Shown: positions 11,056 through 20,297 of the stretch, piece by piece
Position numbering within the stretch: position 1 is the stretch's first letter
Layout: every line of letters begins with the position of its first letter
Assembly: GCF_026262505.1 (NCBI RefSeq)
Contig: NC_067206.1
Location: 34,363,896-34,427,895 of the forward strand
Origin: Trichomonas vaginalis G3
Lineage: Eukaryota > Parabasalia > Trichomonadida > Trichomonadidae
DNA length: 64,000 bases
Direction: 5' to 3'
Made by a program: the position numbers and the translations under genes
The notes under the pieces: generated by a model
The model's database searches: none
Told to the model about the DNA's origin: nothing
Seen by the model: the letters and a program-made list of their open reading frames with translations, nothing else

Positions 11056-11642
11056 CCTCTATTGATGTATAAAAATGAAGTGTATTTTTTTAATTAACTA
11101 TTTATCTCAAATTTTTGAGAGAAAAATATATTCCGGCCAATTGTTTAAAAATTACATTGCTTTTGATAATTCAAGATTATATAGCTTCGAGTTCTTATTG
11201 TTCAATAAATACATGATAAAAATTTTGAAACAGTGAGTTGCGTCATAAAGTTTTTGAATTTTTTCTGACATTTGTCCATATGAATTCACAGCTATTTTGC
11301 TAACCATTTAGATATTAGAATTACAATAAATTAATTATATGTCTCATTAAGACAGTGATTGTAGTTCAATTTCAATTTTTGAATCGAAATTCAGATATGA
11401 TTATAAGGCGATCATTTATTTTGATCAATATTATATATTGGTGTTTCAAATTAATGTTTAATACTATTTGCATGGATTTTCAAAAGTTATTGTAACTTCA
11501 GTCATTTAAAATTTATTAATTTCATTAACCATATATAGGAGATGAAGTTAATGTGGATCTTATTTTTATCATGATTAAGATAGAAAGAATAATAAAATGA
11601 ATTTTTAGTTATATTCAAAGTTTATTCATACATTTATTATAT
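11056..11642. other. Intergenic between ADH copy 3 and microgene
   Basis: Same content as 683-1273, with at least five single-base length differences from the other copies. No gene seen. Confidence 0.5.
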
Positions 11643-11819
11643 TTATCCATATCTAGTGATAATACTCATATACTCTGCCATAGAACCTGCATTATACCTT
11701 CCTCTAAGATATTCATGTTGAGCAGGACCCCCACTATTTTCAATTCTGCTAATTCTAGAGTCTGTTTTTTGAGAAGATGAACTGCTCTTCGATTGGGATG
11801 ATCCTTGCTTAGAACTCAT
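11643..11819 (-). CDS. Ser-rich 58-residue microprotein, copy 3
   Basis: ATG at 11819, TAA stop at 11643-11645, open throughout although the flanks carry one-base deletions. The protein matches copy 1, including Ala after SGGP. It is divergent from the copy at 12301-12477 across the spacer of centre C2. Function unknown. Confidence 0.58.
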   Translation of the reverse strand: MSSKQGSSQSKSSSSSQKTDSRISRIENSGGPAQHEYLRGRYNAGSMAEYMSIITRYG

Positions 11820-11977
11820 CTTTTAAAAATGAAATGAGTTCTATTTTTTGTCAAAAATTTTATTCCTAGTCAAAAATTTTGAATCAAATTGATTCACACT
11901 ATAATGATTAAAATTTAAAATATTTGATCGATTGTTATTAAACTATAACTTCAAGATAAAATTAATCTAATGAATTC

Positions 11978-12142
11978 CTCTTCAAAATTTTGAAATTTTG
12001 AGGGTATTCAATTTTTCTTTAAATTTCCTTTCTCCTTAATCATTCAATTTGATTTGCGATTGTTTTGTTCATCTTAATAAATACGGTGCGTTATCAATCT
12101 TTAGCTTTTAGCTTTGAGCCTTTACTTTTTTTTTTGAAATAA
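11978..12142. other. Spacer of head-to-head centre C2
   Basis: Same 165-base spacer, same orientation, as at 1610-1774, with small length differences (GGTGCGTTATC, TCTTTAGC). It is the loop of the 10.2-kb palindrome and the divergent start region of two microgenes. Confidence 0.75.
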
Positions 12143-12300
12143 GAATTCATTAGATTAATTTTATCTTGAAGTTATAGTTTTAATAACAATCGATCAAATA
12201 TTTTAAATTTTAATCATTATAGTGTGAATCAATTTGATTCAAATTTTTTGACTAGGAATAAAATTTTTGACAAAAAATAGAACTCATTCATTTTTAAAAG

Positions 12301-12477
12301 ATGAGTTCTAAGCAAGGATCATCCCAATCGAAGAGCAGTTCATCTTCTCAAAAAACAGACTCTAGAATTAGCAGAATTGAAAATAGTGGGGGTCCTGTTC
12401 AACATGAATATCTTCGAGGAAGGTATAATGCAGGTTCTATGGCAGAGTATATGAGTATTATCACTAGATATGGATAA
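12301..12477 (+). CDS. Ser-rich 58-residue microprotein, copy 4
   Basis: ATG at 12301, TAA at 12475-12477, with the initiator TTCATTTTT ending about nine bases upstream. The predicted protein is the same as copy 2. Function unknown; see copy 2 for motifs. Confidence 0.6.
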   Translation: MSSKQGSSQSKSSSSSQKTDSRISRIENSGGPVQHEYLRGRYNAGSMAEYMSIITRYG

Positions 12478-13068
12478 ATATAATAAATGTATGAATAAAC
12501 TTTGAATATAACTAAAAATTCATTTTTATTATTCTTTCTATCTTAATCATGATAAAAATAAGATCCACATTAACTTCATCCTCCTATATATGGTTAATGA
12601 AATTAATAAATTTTAAATGACTGAAGTTACAAATAACTTTTGAAAATCCATGCAAATAGTATTAAACATTAATTTGAAACACCAATATATAATATTGATC
12701 AAAAATAAATGATCGCCTTATAATCATATCTGAATTTCGATTCAAAAATTGAAATTGAACTACAATCACTGTCTTAATGAGACATATAATTAATTTATTG
12801 TAATTCTAATATCTAAATGGTTAGCAAAATAGCTGTGAATTCATATGGACAAATGTCAGAAAAAATTCAAAACTTTATGACGCAACTCACTTGTTTCAAA
12901 ATTTTTATCATGTATTTATTGAACAATAAGAACTCGAAGCTATATAATCTTGAATTATCAAAAGCAATGTAATTTTTAAACAATTGGCCGGAATATATTT
13001 TTCTCTCAAAAATTTGAGATAAATAGTTAATTAAAAAAATACACTTCATTTTTATACATCAATAGAGG
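12478..13068. other. Intergenic between microgene and ADH copy 4
   Basis: Copy of 2111-2700; carries the initiator TCATT at 13046-13050 about 20 bases before the ADH ATG. No gene seen. Confidence 0.55.
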
Positions 13069-14249
13069 ATGAAGTGGCTTTGGACTAATAATGTTCAGTT
13101 AGCTTTCGGTGCTAATGCTGTTCAAGAGCATCTCAAGGATTTCGTCCCAAGAAAATCACGCGTTTTATGCACATTTGGCGGCGGATCAATTGATAAGAAT
13201 GGTGCTCGTTCAGTGTTGTTAAAGCATTAGCCGATCTTGAATGCGAAGTCAAATGGCAAGGAGGCATTCAGCCAAACCCAGAATACAAAACGTGTTTGGA
13301 AATTATCAAAGTTGTTCGTGAATACAAACCTGACTTACTCCTTGCCGTTGGAGGTGGCTCAGTTCTTGATGCAACCAAGTTCATTTCAGCTGCTGCATCT
13401 CTTGATCCATCAGTTGATGCTTGGGATATCATCTCAAAAGGTGCTTTCCCTGAGAAGGCGATTCCAGTTGGTTCAATCATTACTCTTCCAGCAACTGGTT
13501 CTGAATGGAACAATACATTTGTTATCTCAAGAGAAGATAGGAAAGAAAAGAATTACGGAGGTGCTCAAATCACATATCCGAAGTTCTCAATCATTGATCC
13601 AAGATACACGATGACATTACCACAGAGACAAATCAGAAATGGTTTGTTCGATGCGATGATTCATTGCACAGATCAAGTTATTACAGGCGATAAATGCCCA
13701 ATGGCAGACAATTTCTTCTTTTCTGTCATGAAAGAACTTGTTGACATTAGCACTGGTTTATTGCAACCTGATGCTTCATTAGAACTTCATGAGAGATTGA
13801 TTGTTGCTTCAGAATTCGCACAGAACCAAATATTCGCTTATGGAAAGACACCATATTGGGAAGTTCACCTTACAGCACAGCCATTGACTCCAATGTACGG
13901 TATTGATCATGCTGCCACACTTGCAATTGTTGCACCAGTCCTTTACGAAAGGCTTAAGGAATCAAGAAAAGAGACAATGGCAGAAGCAGCTGAGTACGTT
14001 TTTGGTGTTCATGAAGGAACTGTTGATCAAAAGGCCGACAAGTTCATCGAAGGAATCCGCAATTTTGCTATTAAACTTGGCATGCCATTGAAGGTTTCAG
14101 ACTTCCCTAACGCTTCAAAGATTCAAGAAGGAGATGTTAAATTCCTTGTTGAAAGAGCTTTAGAATTAGGAAGAGGTCAACAATATGGATACAACAACGA
14201 ATTGAATGCAAAAGTTGTTGAAGAGATTCTTTCTAAAGTTGTTCAATAA
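13069..14249 (+). pseudogene. Iron-containing alcohol dehydrogenase (YqhD-like), copy 4 (best preserved)
   Basis: The ATG at 13069 starts MKWLWTNNVQLAFGANAVQ, with GGGSIDKNGARS, then the frame ends at a TAG near 13228-13230. A second frame carries VVKALADLECEVKWQGG onward through LLAVGGGSVLDATKF, TLPATGSEWNN, the metal-ligand region DAMIHCTDQV and MYGIDHAATLAIV to the stop at 14249. One base is missing near 13216-13220, exactly as in the four other copies. The long second frame has no ATG until MTLPQRQ (13609), so it cannot replace the full protein unless a non-ATG start or frameshifting is used. Relative to E. coli YqhD, the position I align with the first of two late His ligands reads Gln (LTAQPLTPMYGIDH). 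The gene may be recently inactivated, or the shared base may be a real species difference. Confidence 0.85.
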
Positions 14250-15020
14250 AAAAACAACTTAAAATGAAATAAAATCATCATTTTAGAATTTTAATATTTT
14301 TTTAAACATTACATTCCATGCAGAATGTTTTATTCTTTCTATTTTCAAACTTGAAATTCCTATAAAAGCTTCTTAGTTCATACATAGCTCCAAAAATAGC
14401 GCACAGTGCATTTGATGTATTTCCAACTATATGAATGCAAATACTGTTGAATTGATTCCTATCAAAGTAGGTAAATAAAATCCCCATATAAATATGCAAA
14501 CTAATGAAATATATGTAAAAGATAATCACTGAATAGAATTTTATTCATAATTTCTCAATGAATTCCGCTTTATTAATGAACGAAATAAATATAGCTCTTC
14601 TATTTACAGTACAAGCAATCTGTGTTAATGTTAGATAAGTTTGTTACAATTATCCATTAAAAATTGTTTCAATCACGATTTGATAAAATTTTTTTTGAAA
14701 TATCGAATCTAAATATTTCAACAGTTAAATGCTGTGAAAGATTTTAAAACAACACAAAGTCTGCCATTTGGCTCACTTCTGACCTTGTTGCTTTTCGATG
14801 AAGTAAACAAAAAATGAATAGATAATAGACGATATAGACCAATAAATATAATCGGTTTTCATTGAATTATTTTCAGAGGTAGGTATGAATTCACATGACT
14901 AATTCTGATAAAAATGAAAATCCCATTATATTATACGAAATTATTAAATATCTCTTAAATATTTTTCAATAGATTCATGATTCAAAACTTTGAAATAAGA
15001 AAAACACTTCATTTTTGTGA
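14250..15020. other. Intergenic between ADH copy 4 and acyltransferase C
   Basis: AT-rich; carries the acyltransferase initiator TCATT at 15009-15013. No other supported element. Confidence 0.55.
15009..15013 (+). promoter_or_regulatory. Trichomonad initiator (TCATT) of acyltransferase C
   Basis: TTCATTTTTGTGAATG: the TCAYW initiator with the A (15011) ten bases before the start codon. The surrounding AACACTTCATTTTT is shared with the ADH start region, so the two genes have near-identical core promoters. Confidence 0.6.
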
Positions 15021-16271
15021 ATGTCAGCTCGCCCAGCAGTCGGATGGGAATCACATTTTATTGCAACCAAGGCATATATTCAATTTGCATTGAGCATTAG
15101 CGATAAGTCATTTATGCCAAAACTACTCAACAAGATAGACAAAACAGTTGCCGCTCTTCATTATGGTACAGATGGAAAACAAATATTTAGGACTCATGGC
15201 TCTACACCAATATATAAACTCCCTGATAACGTCACTGATCTTGGACAATTAAATGAAATTATGTATCAGAAGTATACTCGTCCATTAGACCACGCATTAG
15301 CCTCTATTGGGACAAATAAAGATACTATTGTTCTTAATATTAACCATCTTGCAGCAGATGGAGGATATCTTCATAATTTATTTGAATTTTTAAAGACAGA
15401 TGAAGATATCAACTACATCCCTAGTATTATTCCAACAGAAAAAGTATTTGAAAAAGAAATTAATGAATATAATGGATCTCTTCCATTGTTCCCAGTTGCA
15501 GATCCATCGTTAACTCGTGCTATTCCTCAAGATCAGTTAAATTACCATACAGCATACGGAATGTTTACTAATAACATATCAATTGATGCAAAAACATTGA
15601 TGACCTCTAAAATTAACGGAAAGATCAAAAATTTGACAGAATATTATTGGGCAAGTGTCATTTTATCTGTATCAGCATTCAACAACAAGCTTGAAAACAC
15701 CGGAATTCCAACATGCATTAATTTAAGACAATACTTAAATAAATCAGATTTCAACATTGGAAATTGTTTCTCTCACGTCATTGTTTCGACACACGTTACA
15801 AAAGATGATGATGTTAAAACATTGATGGATAATCTCCGTCAAGATTTCAATAACAAATACAAGTTAAGAACTCCAATTGGAGAATTGAAATCACTAAAAC
15901 AAGGCTCGCTTTTCCAAGCTAGTGTTAAAGGATTAGTTCCAGATATTTCACTCAATGGAACATTTAAGATGGAAAAACCATTCAAAGACATGCGAATTGA
16001 TTTAGGAACTATTGATGGCTCTAATGCATCAATTCTTTGTTTCATTGGTTATTCAATTGTCAATGGCAATCAAAACACATTGTTTGGAAAGCTCCGTCAT
16101 CCATCTGGTGATATCAGTGATAATGAAGCTAAAACATTGCTTTCGTCATTCCATTATGGTCTTCAAAACATTTCTCCTAATATGAAGATCGGCGAAGTAT
16201 TTGACATGCTTAGAGATCATCAGATGAACTTCAAAAAGAGTTTACAAAAAGAAATCCAAATGATGATTTAA
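15021..16271 (+). CDS. Condensation/alcohol acyltransferase-fold protein, copy C
   Basis: Intact 416-codon copy. The active-site HLAADG is at residues 109-114 and the INLRQYL/IGNCFS segment near residues 233-250. It follows ADH copy 4 in the same direction and converges on the amphipathic-repeat gene. This and copy B are the only two uninterrupted copies of four. The start is the first ATG after a good initiator. The reaction is expected to be acyl transfer from a CoA or carrier thioester to an alcohol or amine; the actual substrate cannot be read from the sequence. Confidence 0.8.
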   Translation: MSARPAVGWESHFIATKAYIQFALSISDKSFMPKLLNKIDKTVAALHYGTDGKQIFRTHGSTPIYKLPDNVTDLGQLNEIMYQKYTRPLDHALASIGTNKDTIVLNINHLAADGGYLHNLFEFLKTDEDINYIPSIIPTEKVFEKEINEYNGSLPLFPVADPSLTRAIPQDQLNYHTAYGMFTNNISIDAKTLMTSKINGKIKNLTEYYWASVILSVSAFNNKLENTGIPTCINLRQYLNKSDFNIGNCFSHVIVSTHVTKDDDVKTLMDNLRQDFNNKYKLRTPIGELKSLKQGSLFQASVKGLVPDISLNGTFKMEKPFKDMRIDLGTIDGSNASILCFIGYSIVNGNQNTLFGKLRHPSGDISDNEAKTLLSSFHYGLQNISPNMKIGEVFDMLRDHQMNFKKSLQKEIQMMI

Positions 16272-16841
16272 TTATTTTAAATATGCCATGTGAAATGTTA
16301 GAGAATTAATTATTTTAATATCTAAATAGGAAAACATCGATTTAGGCTGAATGTTTTTGGTTCAAAAGCAGTATTAATTTTGTAGGTTTTAAAATTCATT
16401 GTTCCAAGGAGATATGTTTGTTTTCATTCAGTATAAATATACTAATTGTATATATGAATCCATATGTGGTCATATTGCTATATGATATTTTCTCTTATGC
16501 TTTTTATATTTCGAGAAAGAAGCACTTAAACTATCTCATAAATTGAGAGCTCTCCCAAAATTGAGAATGTATGCATGTGGAGACTTAGACTTTGAGGCTA
16601 TGAAAGAACATGTTGGTTCTATTCAAGTTTTGTTAAATAATTGTATTTGTAATCTTCTATTTTTTTTTAATATGAAGCTATCTATATGTCATATATTCCA
16701 TCTATATTAGCAGAGTTTTATTATGTGTTGTAACGAGTTTAAATTTGACTATTAAACTGTTAACTTTAAAGTCAGATGTATGTGGATGTATTTGTGCTCT
16801 TAAAAAATTCAAATGACTAAAAAATCAAAAGATTTTTTATT
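16272..16841. other. Intergenic, convergent 3' ends
   Basis: Mirror of 7287-7855, with the inverted GAGAGCTCTC at about 16545-16555. No gene seen. Confidence 0.5.
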
Positions 16842-17561
16842 TTAGTAGTCCTTCCATAATGGTCTTCTTGGAAAATATGGAGTAAAAGAATTGGATACTG
16901 AATCGTTTGGAAGAATCTTACCAGCAGCCCATTTAACCAGTTCTTTTAATCCAGCCTCGCCAATGATCTTGCCGGCTCCTTTAATAATTGGACCCCATGG
17001 GATGTTGTCATAATCGATATCTGACTCCTCTTCTGCATTGAGATATAAGCGATATGGTTGATACATTGAATCGGATACTGAATTGTTTGGAAGAATCTTA
17101 CCAGCAGCCCATTTAACTAATTCTTCTAATCCAGCCTTACCAATGATCTTGCCGGCTCCTTTAATAATTGGACCCCATGGGATGTTGTCATAATCAATAT
17201 CTAACGCCTCTTCTGCATTGGCACTGTTCCTGTGAAGTCTATCGATTAGTTTGTCAATGATAATCCCACCAACAATATCGACTGCTATACCAACTAATGG
17301 TGGGAAATTGTCAGGGTCAATTGTTGATTCTTCAGCGTTTCTGGGGAAGTATCTTGGATAGAACGGTCGACTAAGTTCTTTCTCAGCGGCATCTACTAAA
17401 TGTTTTAAGAAGTCTGGACTAATCATGTTGGTCTCTTCATCGTTTGATGAATACTTTAATGGAAATGGATATGGTCTAATTGGCCAGCGGCTGGATGGTT
17501 GCCGTCCAACCTTTAAGACGCGTGAGGCTCTTGATGATGCAAGGATAGCCAAGGCGAACAT
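16842..17561 (-). CDS. Secreted protein with amphipathic peptide repeats
   Basis: The first ATG (17561) gives 239 residues; a longer frame exists upstream but starts without ATG. Residues 1-13 (MFALAILASSRAS) look like a short signal peptide. Residues 75-114, 115-174 and 175-239 form three repeats: an acidic linker starting NAEE and ending DYDN or DPDN, then a segment that in repeats 2 and 3 reads IPWGPIIKGAGKIIG followed by AGLEELVKWAAGKIL. That segment is Gly-rich, cationic and amphipathic, like pore-forming or antimicrobial peptides, and the acidic linkers resemble propieces. No family is recognised; a precursor of membrane-active peptides is an inference. It converges with acyltransferase C and is followed upstream by the foldback element. 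The stop lies in a TAAAATAAA context. Confidence 0.6.
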   Translation of the reverse strand: MFALAILASSRASRVLKVGRQPSSRWPIRPYPFPLKYSSNDEETNMISPDFLKHLVDAAEKELSRPFYPRYFPRNAEESTIDPDNFPPLVGIAVDIVGGIIIDKLIDRLHRNSANAEEALDIDYDNIPWGPIIKGAGKIIGKAGLEELVKWAAGKILPNNSVSDSMYQPYRLYLNAEEESDIDYDNIPWGPIIKGAGKIIGEAGLKELVKWAAGKILPNDSVSNSFTPYFPRRPLWKDY

Positions 17562-17714
17562 ATTAAATAATGATGATTTTGAATTATTATCAAATTTCCT
17601 TATGGTGCGTGTCAGATCTGACAAACTTTATATTTGTGAAATACAACAAAAATTAAATGATGAAAACCGTTTTAAATCATTTGTTTATATTGCTATTCAC
17701 TGAATTTATTGAAT

Positions 17715-18512
17715 AAAAAAAACATTAAAAAATTATTGTTTGTGTATATTTCAATATTCAACCATTCAAATTTTTTTGGACCTTTTTTTCTATCAAATCA
17801 TAATCCCAAAACAATTTGAAGGGTGTGATATAGCGAATATACCTCAAATTTTTCTGAGGCAAAGCTCAGAAAAAATTGAGGTATATTGTTTATATTCCAG
17901 AATTTGAAAGTATATCTAAATTTTCTTTACTCGATGATTCAAATCGATTTGTTTGTTGAAAGATATGACGAACTTTTTTTTATCTTTCTTTGTAATATTT
18001 CATAGGATTGAAAATGAAACTTGCTTTTGATCTTCTTAGATAATATTATCCATATTGGCGATTGAATGATAATTTTATTTATTTTTTATTTATTTTTTGA
18101 ATTAATCAGACAACCACGTCTATTCAAAATTTCAATACATCTGATTCAAAACCATTAAAGGCAGAATCGCCAATATGGATAATATTATCTAAGAAGATCA
18201 AAAGCAAGTTTCATTTTCAATCCTATGAAATATTACAAAGAAAGATAAAAAAAAGTTCGTCATATCTTTCAACAAACAAATCGATTTGAATCATCGAGTA
18301 AAGAAAATTTAGATATACTTTCAAATTCTTGAATATAAACAATATACCTCAATTTTTTCTGAGCTTTGCCTCAGAAAAATTTGAGGTATATTCGCTATAT
18401 CACCCTTCAAATTGTTTTGGGATTATGATTTGATAGAAAAAAAGGTCCAAAAAAATTTGAATGGTTGAATATTGAAATATACACAAACAATAATTTTTTT
18501 AATGTTTTTTTT
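17715..18512. mobile_element. Foldback element of about 798 bases, copy 2
   Basis: Mirror image of 5622-6416 with the same two junctions, slightly longer. Long inverted arms, AT-rich loop near 18065-18165, no coding frame. It was already present before the 10.2-kb palindrome formed, because both copies have identical flanks. Confidence 0.75.
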
Positions 18513-18898
18513 CGCATGTCTTTGAATGGTTTTTCCATCTTAAATGTTCCATTGAGTGAAATATCTGGAACTAATCCTTTAACACTAGCTTGGAAAAGCG
18601 AGCCTTGTTTTAGTGATTTCAATTCTCCAATTGGAGTTCTTAACTTGTATTTGTTATTGAAATCTTGACGGAGATTATCCATCAATGTTTTAACATCATC
18701 ATCTTTTGTAACGTGTGTCGAAACAATGACGTGAGAGAAACAATTTCCAATGTTGAAATCTGATTTATTTAAGTATTGTCTTAAATTAATGCATGTTGGA
18801 ATTCCGGTGTTTTCAAGCTTGTTGTTGAATGCTGATACAGATAAAATGACACTTGCCCAATAATATTCTGTCAAATTTTTGATCTTTCCGTTAATTTT
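18513..18898 (-). pseudogene. Acyltransferase copy D, downstream piece
   Basis: Continues the protein of 41320-40728 on the far side of the Polinton; it then ends at the foldback element at 18512, as does copy A. The fragment covers the NLRQYL and GNCFS region. Together with the upstream piece it shows that the gene had lost its 3' end before the Polinton inserted. Confidence 0.85.
18894..18898. repeat. Target site duplication of Polinton, left
   Basis: ATTTT, repeated at 40728-40732. The intact acyltransferase gene has a single ATTTT at this place, followed by AGAGGTC. Confidence 0.8.
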
Positions 18899-19102
18899 AG
18901 TTAGTATGGGTAAGTCGTGTACTGAGGCACTGCGCGCCTCCGTACACCACTTAGCGGTTTTGACACTTTACGAAACCGTTAACGTATATTTTACAACACA
19001 AACGACAACACTAACTTAACCTTAAATATTTACAAAGCCGCCAACCACTTCACCTCACTAACGACTTCGCTAACGAACTCACTAATGAAAAAATAAACGT
19101 TC

Positions 19103-19387
19103 TCATAAATTTTCTTCTATATCTTCATCGTCAATGTTAACTCTATTGTAGTCATACTTGAAGTCATAAAGTTTCTCAAGTTTTGAAATGCATAGTCTTG
19201 TTAACTTACCTTCATCATCATAAGTTTTTATAAAACTACCATGACAATCTTTATACACAGTCAATGAAAAGTCAACTGGTCTCGGATGTATTTGAAAGAA
19301 CATGTTATACTCAGGAAGGAAGAATAAATGTTTAAATGTATGTTTGTTATATTTTTCGATTTGTATGAGTTGCTTTTGTTCTGTCAT
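19103..19387 (-). CDS. Terminal-repeat gene product, 94 residues, left copy
   Basis: Encoded entirely within the terminal repeat and reading outward to the element end. The protein begins MTEQKQLIQIEKYNKHTFK and ends in an acidic NIDDEDIEENL tail. It is duplicated exactly at 40239-40523. No family is recognised. Its start is preceded by a T-rich promoter-like tract and, about 110 bases upstream, by the GGTGAGATCTCACC dyad. Confidence 0.65.
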   Translation of the reverse strand: MTEQKQLIQIEKYNKHTFKHLFFLPEYNMFFQIHPRPVDFSLTVYKDCHGSFIKTYDDEGKLTRLCISKLEKLYDFKYDYNRVNIDDEDIEENL

Positions 19388-19390
19388 TTA

Positions 19391-19434
19391 CATCCAAATA
19401 AAATAAAAAATAAAATAAAAAATAAACTTAAAAA
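19391..19434 (-). promoter_or_regulatory. T-rich (class 1) promoter-like tract, left repeat
   Basis: Read on the minus strand this is a TTTATTTTTTATTTTATTTT tract ending in TTTGGATGTAA next to the ATG. The same type of tract precedes the genes at 28706, 29811 and 30622. Confidence 0.5.
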
Positions 19435-19497
19435 ATTAATGATATCACCACCCTCACACGTATGAAAACATAGCACAAAAATAAATTTAGGTGAAGT

Positions 19498-19511
19498 GGT
19501 GAGATCTCACC
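19498..19511. promoter_or_regulatory. Dyad GGTGAGATCTCACC, copy 1
   Basis: Perfect 14-base palindrome 111 bases upstream of the terminal-repeat gene, with extra CACC/GGTG half-sites on both sides. It occurs five times, only in the Polinton. Confidence 0.55.
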
Positions 19512-19544
19512 TCTTTTTTCACCTGTTTTTTCACCCTGTTGAAT

Positions 19545-20072
19545 TCATTGCTTTATAACTCTCTTCCTTGGTTTCTTTTTAGTTGCTTTCTTCACGTCTG
19601 TCTCCAACTTGACTGTCTTTCTTCTTCGTCCGTAATGATACCAGTTACTTCCACCAGTCAATAGGTCAAATGGTCTTTCGTAAGGGTTTCCATACATTCC
19701 ATAGGGACCATACGGAAGAACTACTGGTGGAGAAGAAACATTTTCTTTAGTTCCATCGACTCTATTTAAATGTATTGTTTCACCTTTCATCTGGTCATTA
19801 AAGTCTTTTGCGTGTTTTGCAAACTCATCGTCCTTTCCTAAAGCATTTTCTGACTCAGTCGCAACCAAATTGGATGCTTTATTTATGAGCCCTATTTTAT
19901 TTAATCTTAACTTCTTTGCAACCCAGCCTCCAATCTTTCCTTTATTTGCATCTAATGTCTTCGAAACCCTTCCTCCACTCATTTTATTTACTGCGTCATA
20001 AGCTCCAAGTGCTTTTGCTCCAAATGCTAATGCTTTTGTTCCCATTGCGCCTAAAGCTGCCCAAGCTACCAT
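19545..20072 (-). CDS. Putative core or membrane-active virion protein, 175 residues
   Basis: The N-terminal 30 residues are Ala/Gly-rich and amphipathic (MVAWAALGAMGTKALAFGAK); the middle has a Pro/Tyr/Gly stretch (PYGPYGMYGNPYERPF); the C-terminus is strongly basic (KKATKKKPRKRVIKQ), like a nuclear-localisation or DNA-binding tail. This layout is reminiscent of adenovirus and Polinton minor core proteins (pVI/pX-like), but no homology is claimed. Start ATG directly follows the stop of the preceding gene (TAAATG). The last codons lie within the terminal repeat. Confidence 0.5.
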   Translation of the reverse strand: MVAWAALGAMGTKALAFGAKALGAYDAVNKMSGGRVSKTLDANKGKIGGWVAKKLRLNKIGLINKASNLVATESENALGKDDEFAKHAKDFNDQMKGETIHLNRVDGTKENVSSPPVVLPYGPYGMYGNPYERPFDLLTGGSNWYHYGRRRKTVKLETDVKKATKKKPRKRVIKQ

Positions 20073-20297
20073 TTACATCATATTAAAATCATCTCTCTTC
20101 AATATTATCTCATAAAAGTTCTCGTTACCGGAGAAAGTCAATGAAACATAAGCGTTCTCACGGGCTTCGCCCTCACCGCTTTGCGGTCTATCTAACTTAT
20201 TTCTTATATCATCTATACGCTTCAAAATGTCTGAACAATTGCTAACATCTTCTACAACAGTTATTTCATCATGAATGACCTTCAAGAACAAACTCAT
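20073..20297 (-). CDS. Polinton protein of unknown function, 74 residues
   Basis: Small acidic protein beginning MSLFLKVIHDEITVVEDVS and ending in KRDDFNMM. It is packed without spacing between its neighbours: the stop and start codons are fused as TAAATG on both sides. No family recognised. Confidence 0.5.
   Translation of the reverse strand: MSLFLKVIHDEITVVEDVSNCSDILKRIDDIRNKLDRPQSGEGEARENAYVSLTFSGNENFYEIILKRDDFNMM
20175..20187. repeat. GC-rich mini-hairpin ACCGC-TTT-GCGGT
   Basis: Stands out in AT-rich DNA; similar CCGC-NNN-GCGG hairpins lie at 28592-28602 and 32438-32450. It lies in coding sequence of the 74-residue protein. Confidence 0.4.

Larger units (their letters stand above)
1775..11977. 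repeat. Left arm of 10.2-kb palindrome centred at 12.06 kb
   Basis: Reads as the reverse complement of 12143-18898 joined to 40728-44198, interrupted on the right only by the Polinton. Both arms contain microgene, ADH, acyltransferase (truncated and full), foldback element and amphipathic-repeat gene in mirrored order. The left arm is about 20 bases shorter in total, owing mainly to scattered one-base deletions. Confidence 0.9.
12143..18898. repeat. Right arm of the 10.2-kb palindrome, inner part
   Basis: Mirror of about 5230-11977. It ends at the Polinton insertion point; the arm resumes at 40728. Confidence 0.9.
18899..19568. repeat. Polinton left terminal inverted repeat
   Basis: Matches the reverse complement of 40070-40727 over about 660 bases. 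The only obvious difference is a 12-base insertion near 19515 in a TTTTTTCACC tract. It contains a complete small gene and the inner edge cuts into the last codons of the next gene. Confidence 0.9.

Noticed and set aside
13296-14249. A 317-codon dehydrogenase as a complete gene
   Set aside because: Its apparent first codon is TTG inside the conserved domain; the true ATG is upstream at 13069 in another frame. I list the locus as a pseudogene.
16842-17561. Amphipathic-repeat gene as part of the Polinton
   Set aside because: It lies outside the terminal repeats, is duplicated with the host cassette and has a host-type TAAA stop context.
17562-17624. Longer N-terminus of the amphipathic-repeat protein
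   Set aside because: The extension starts without an ATG, and it would bury the signal-like hydrophobic start at residue 1 of the shorter form.
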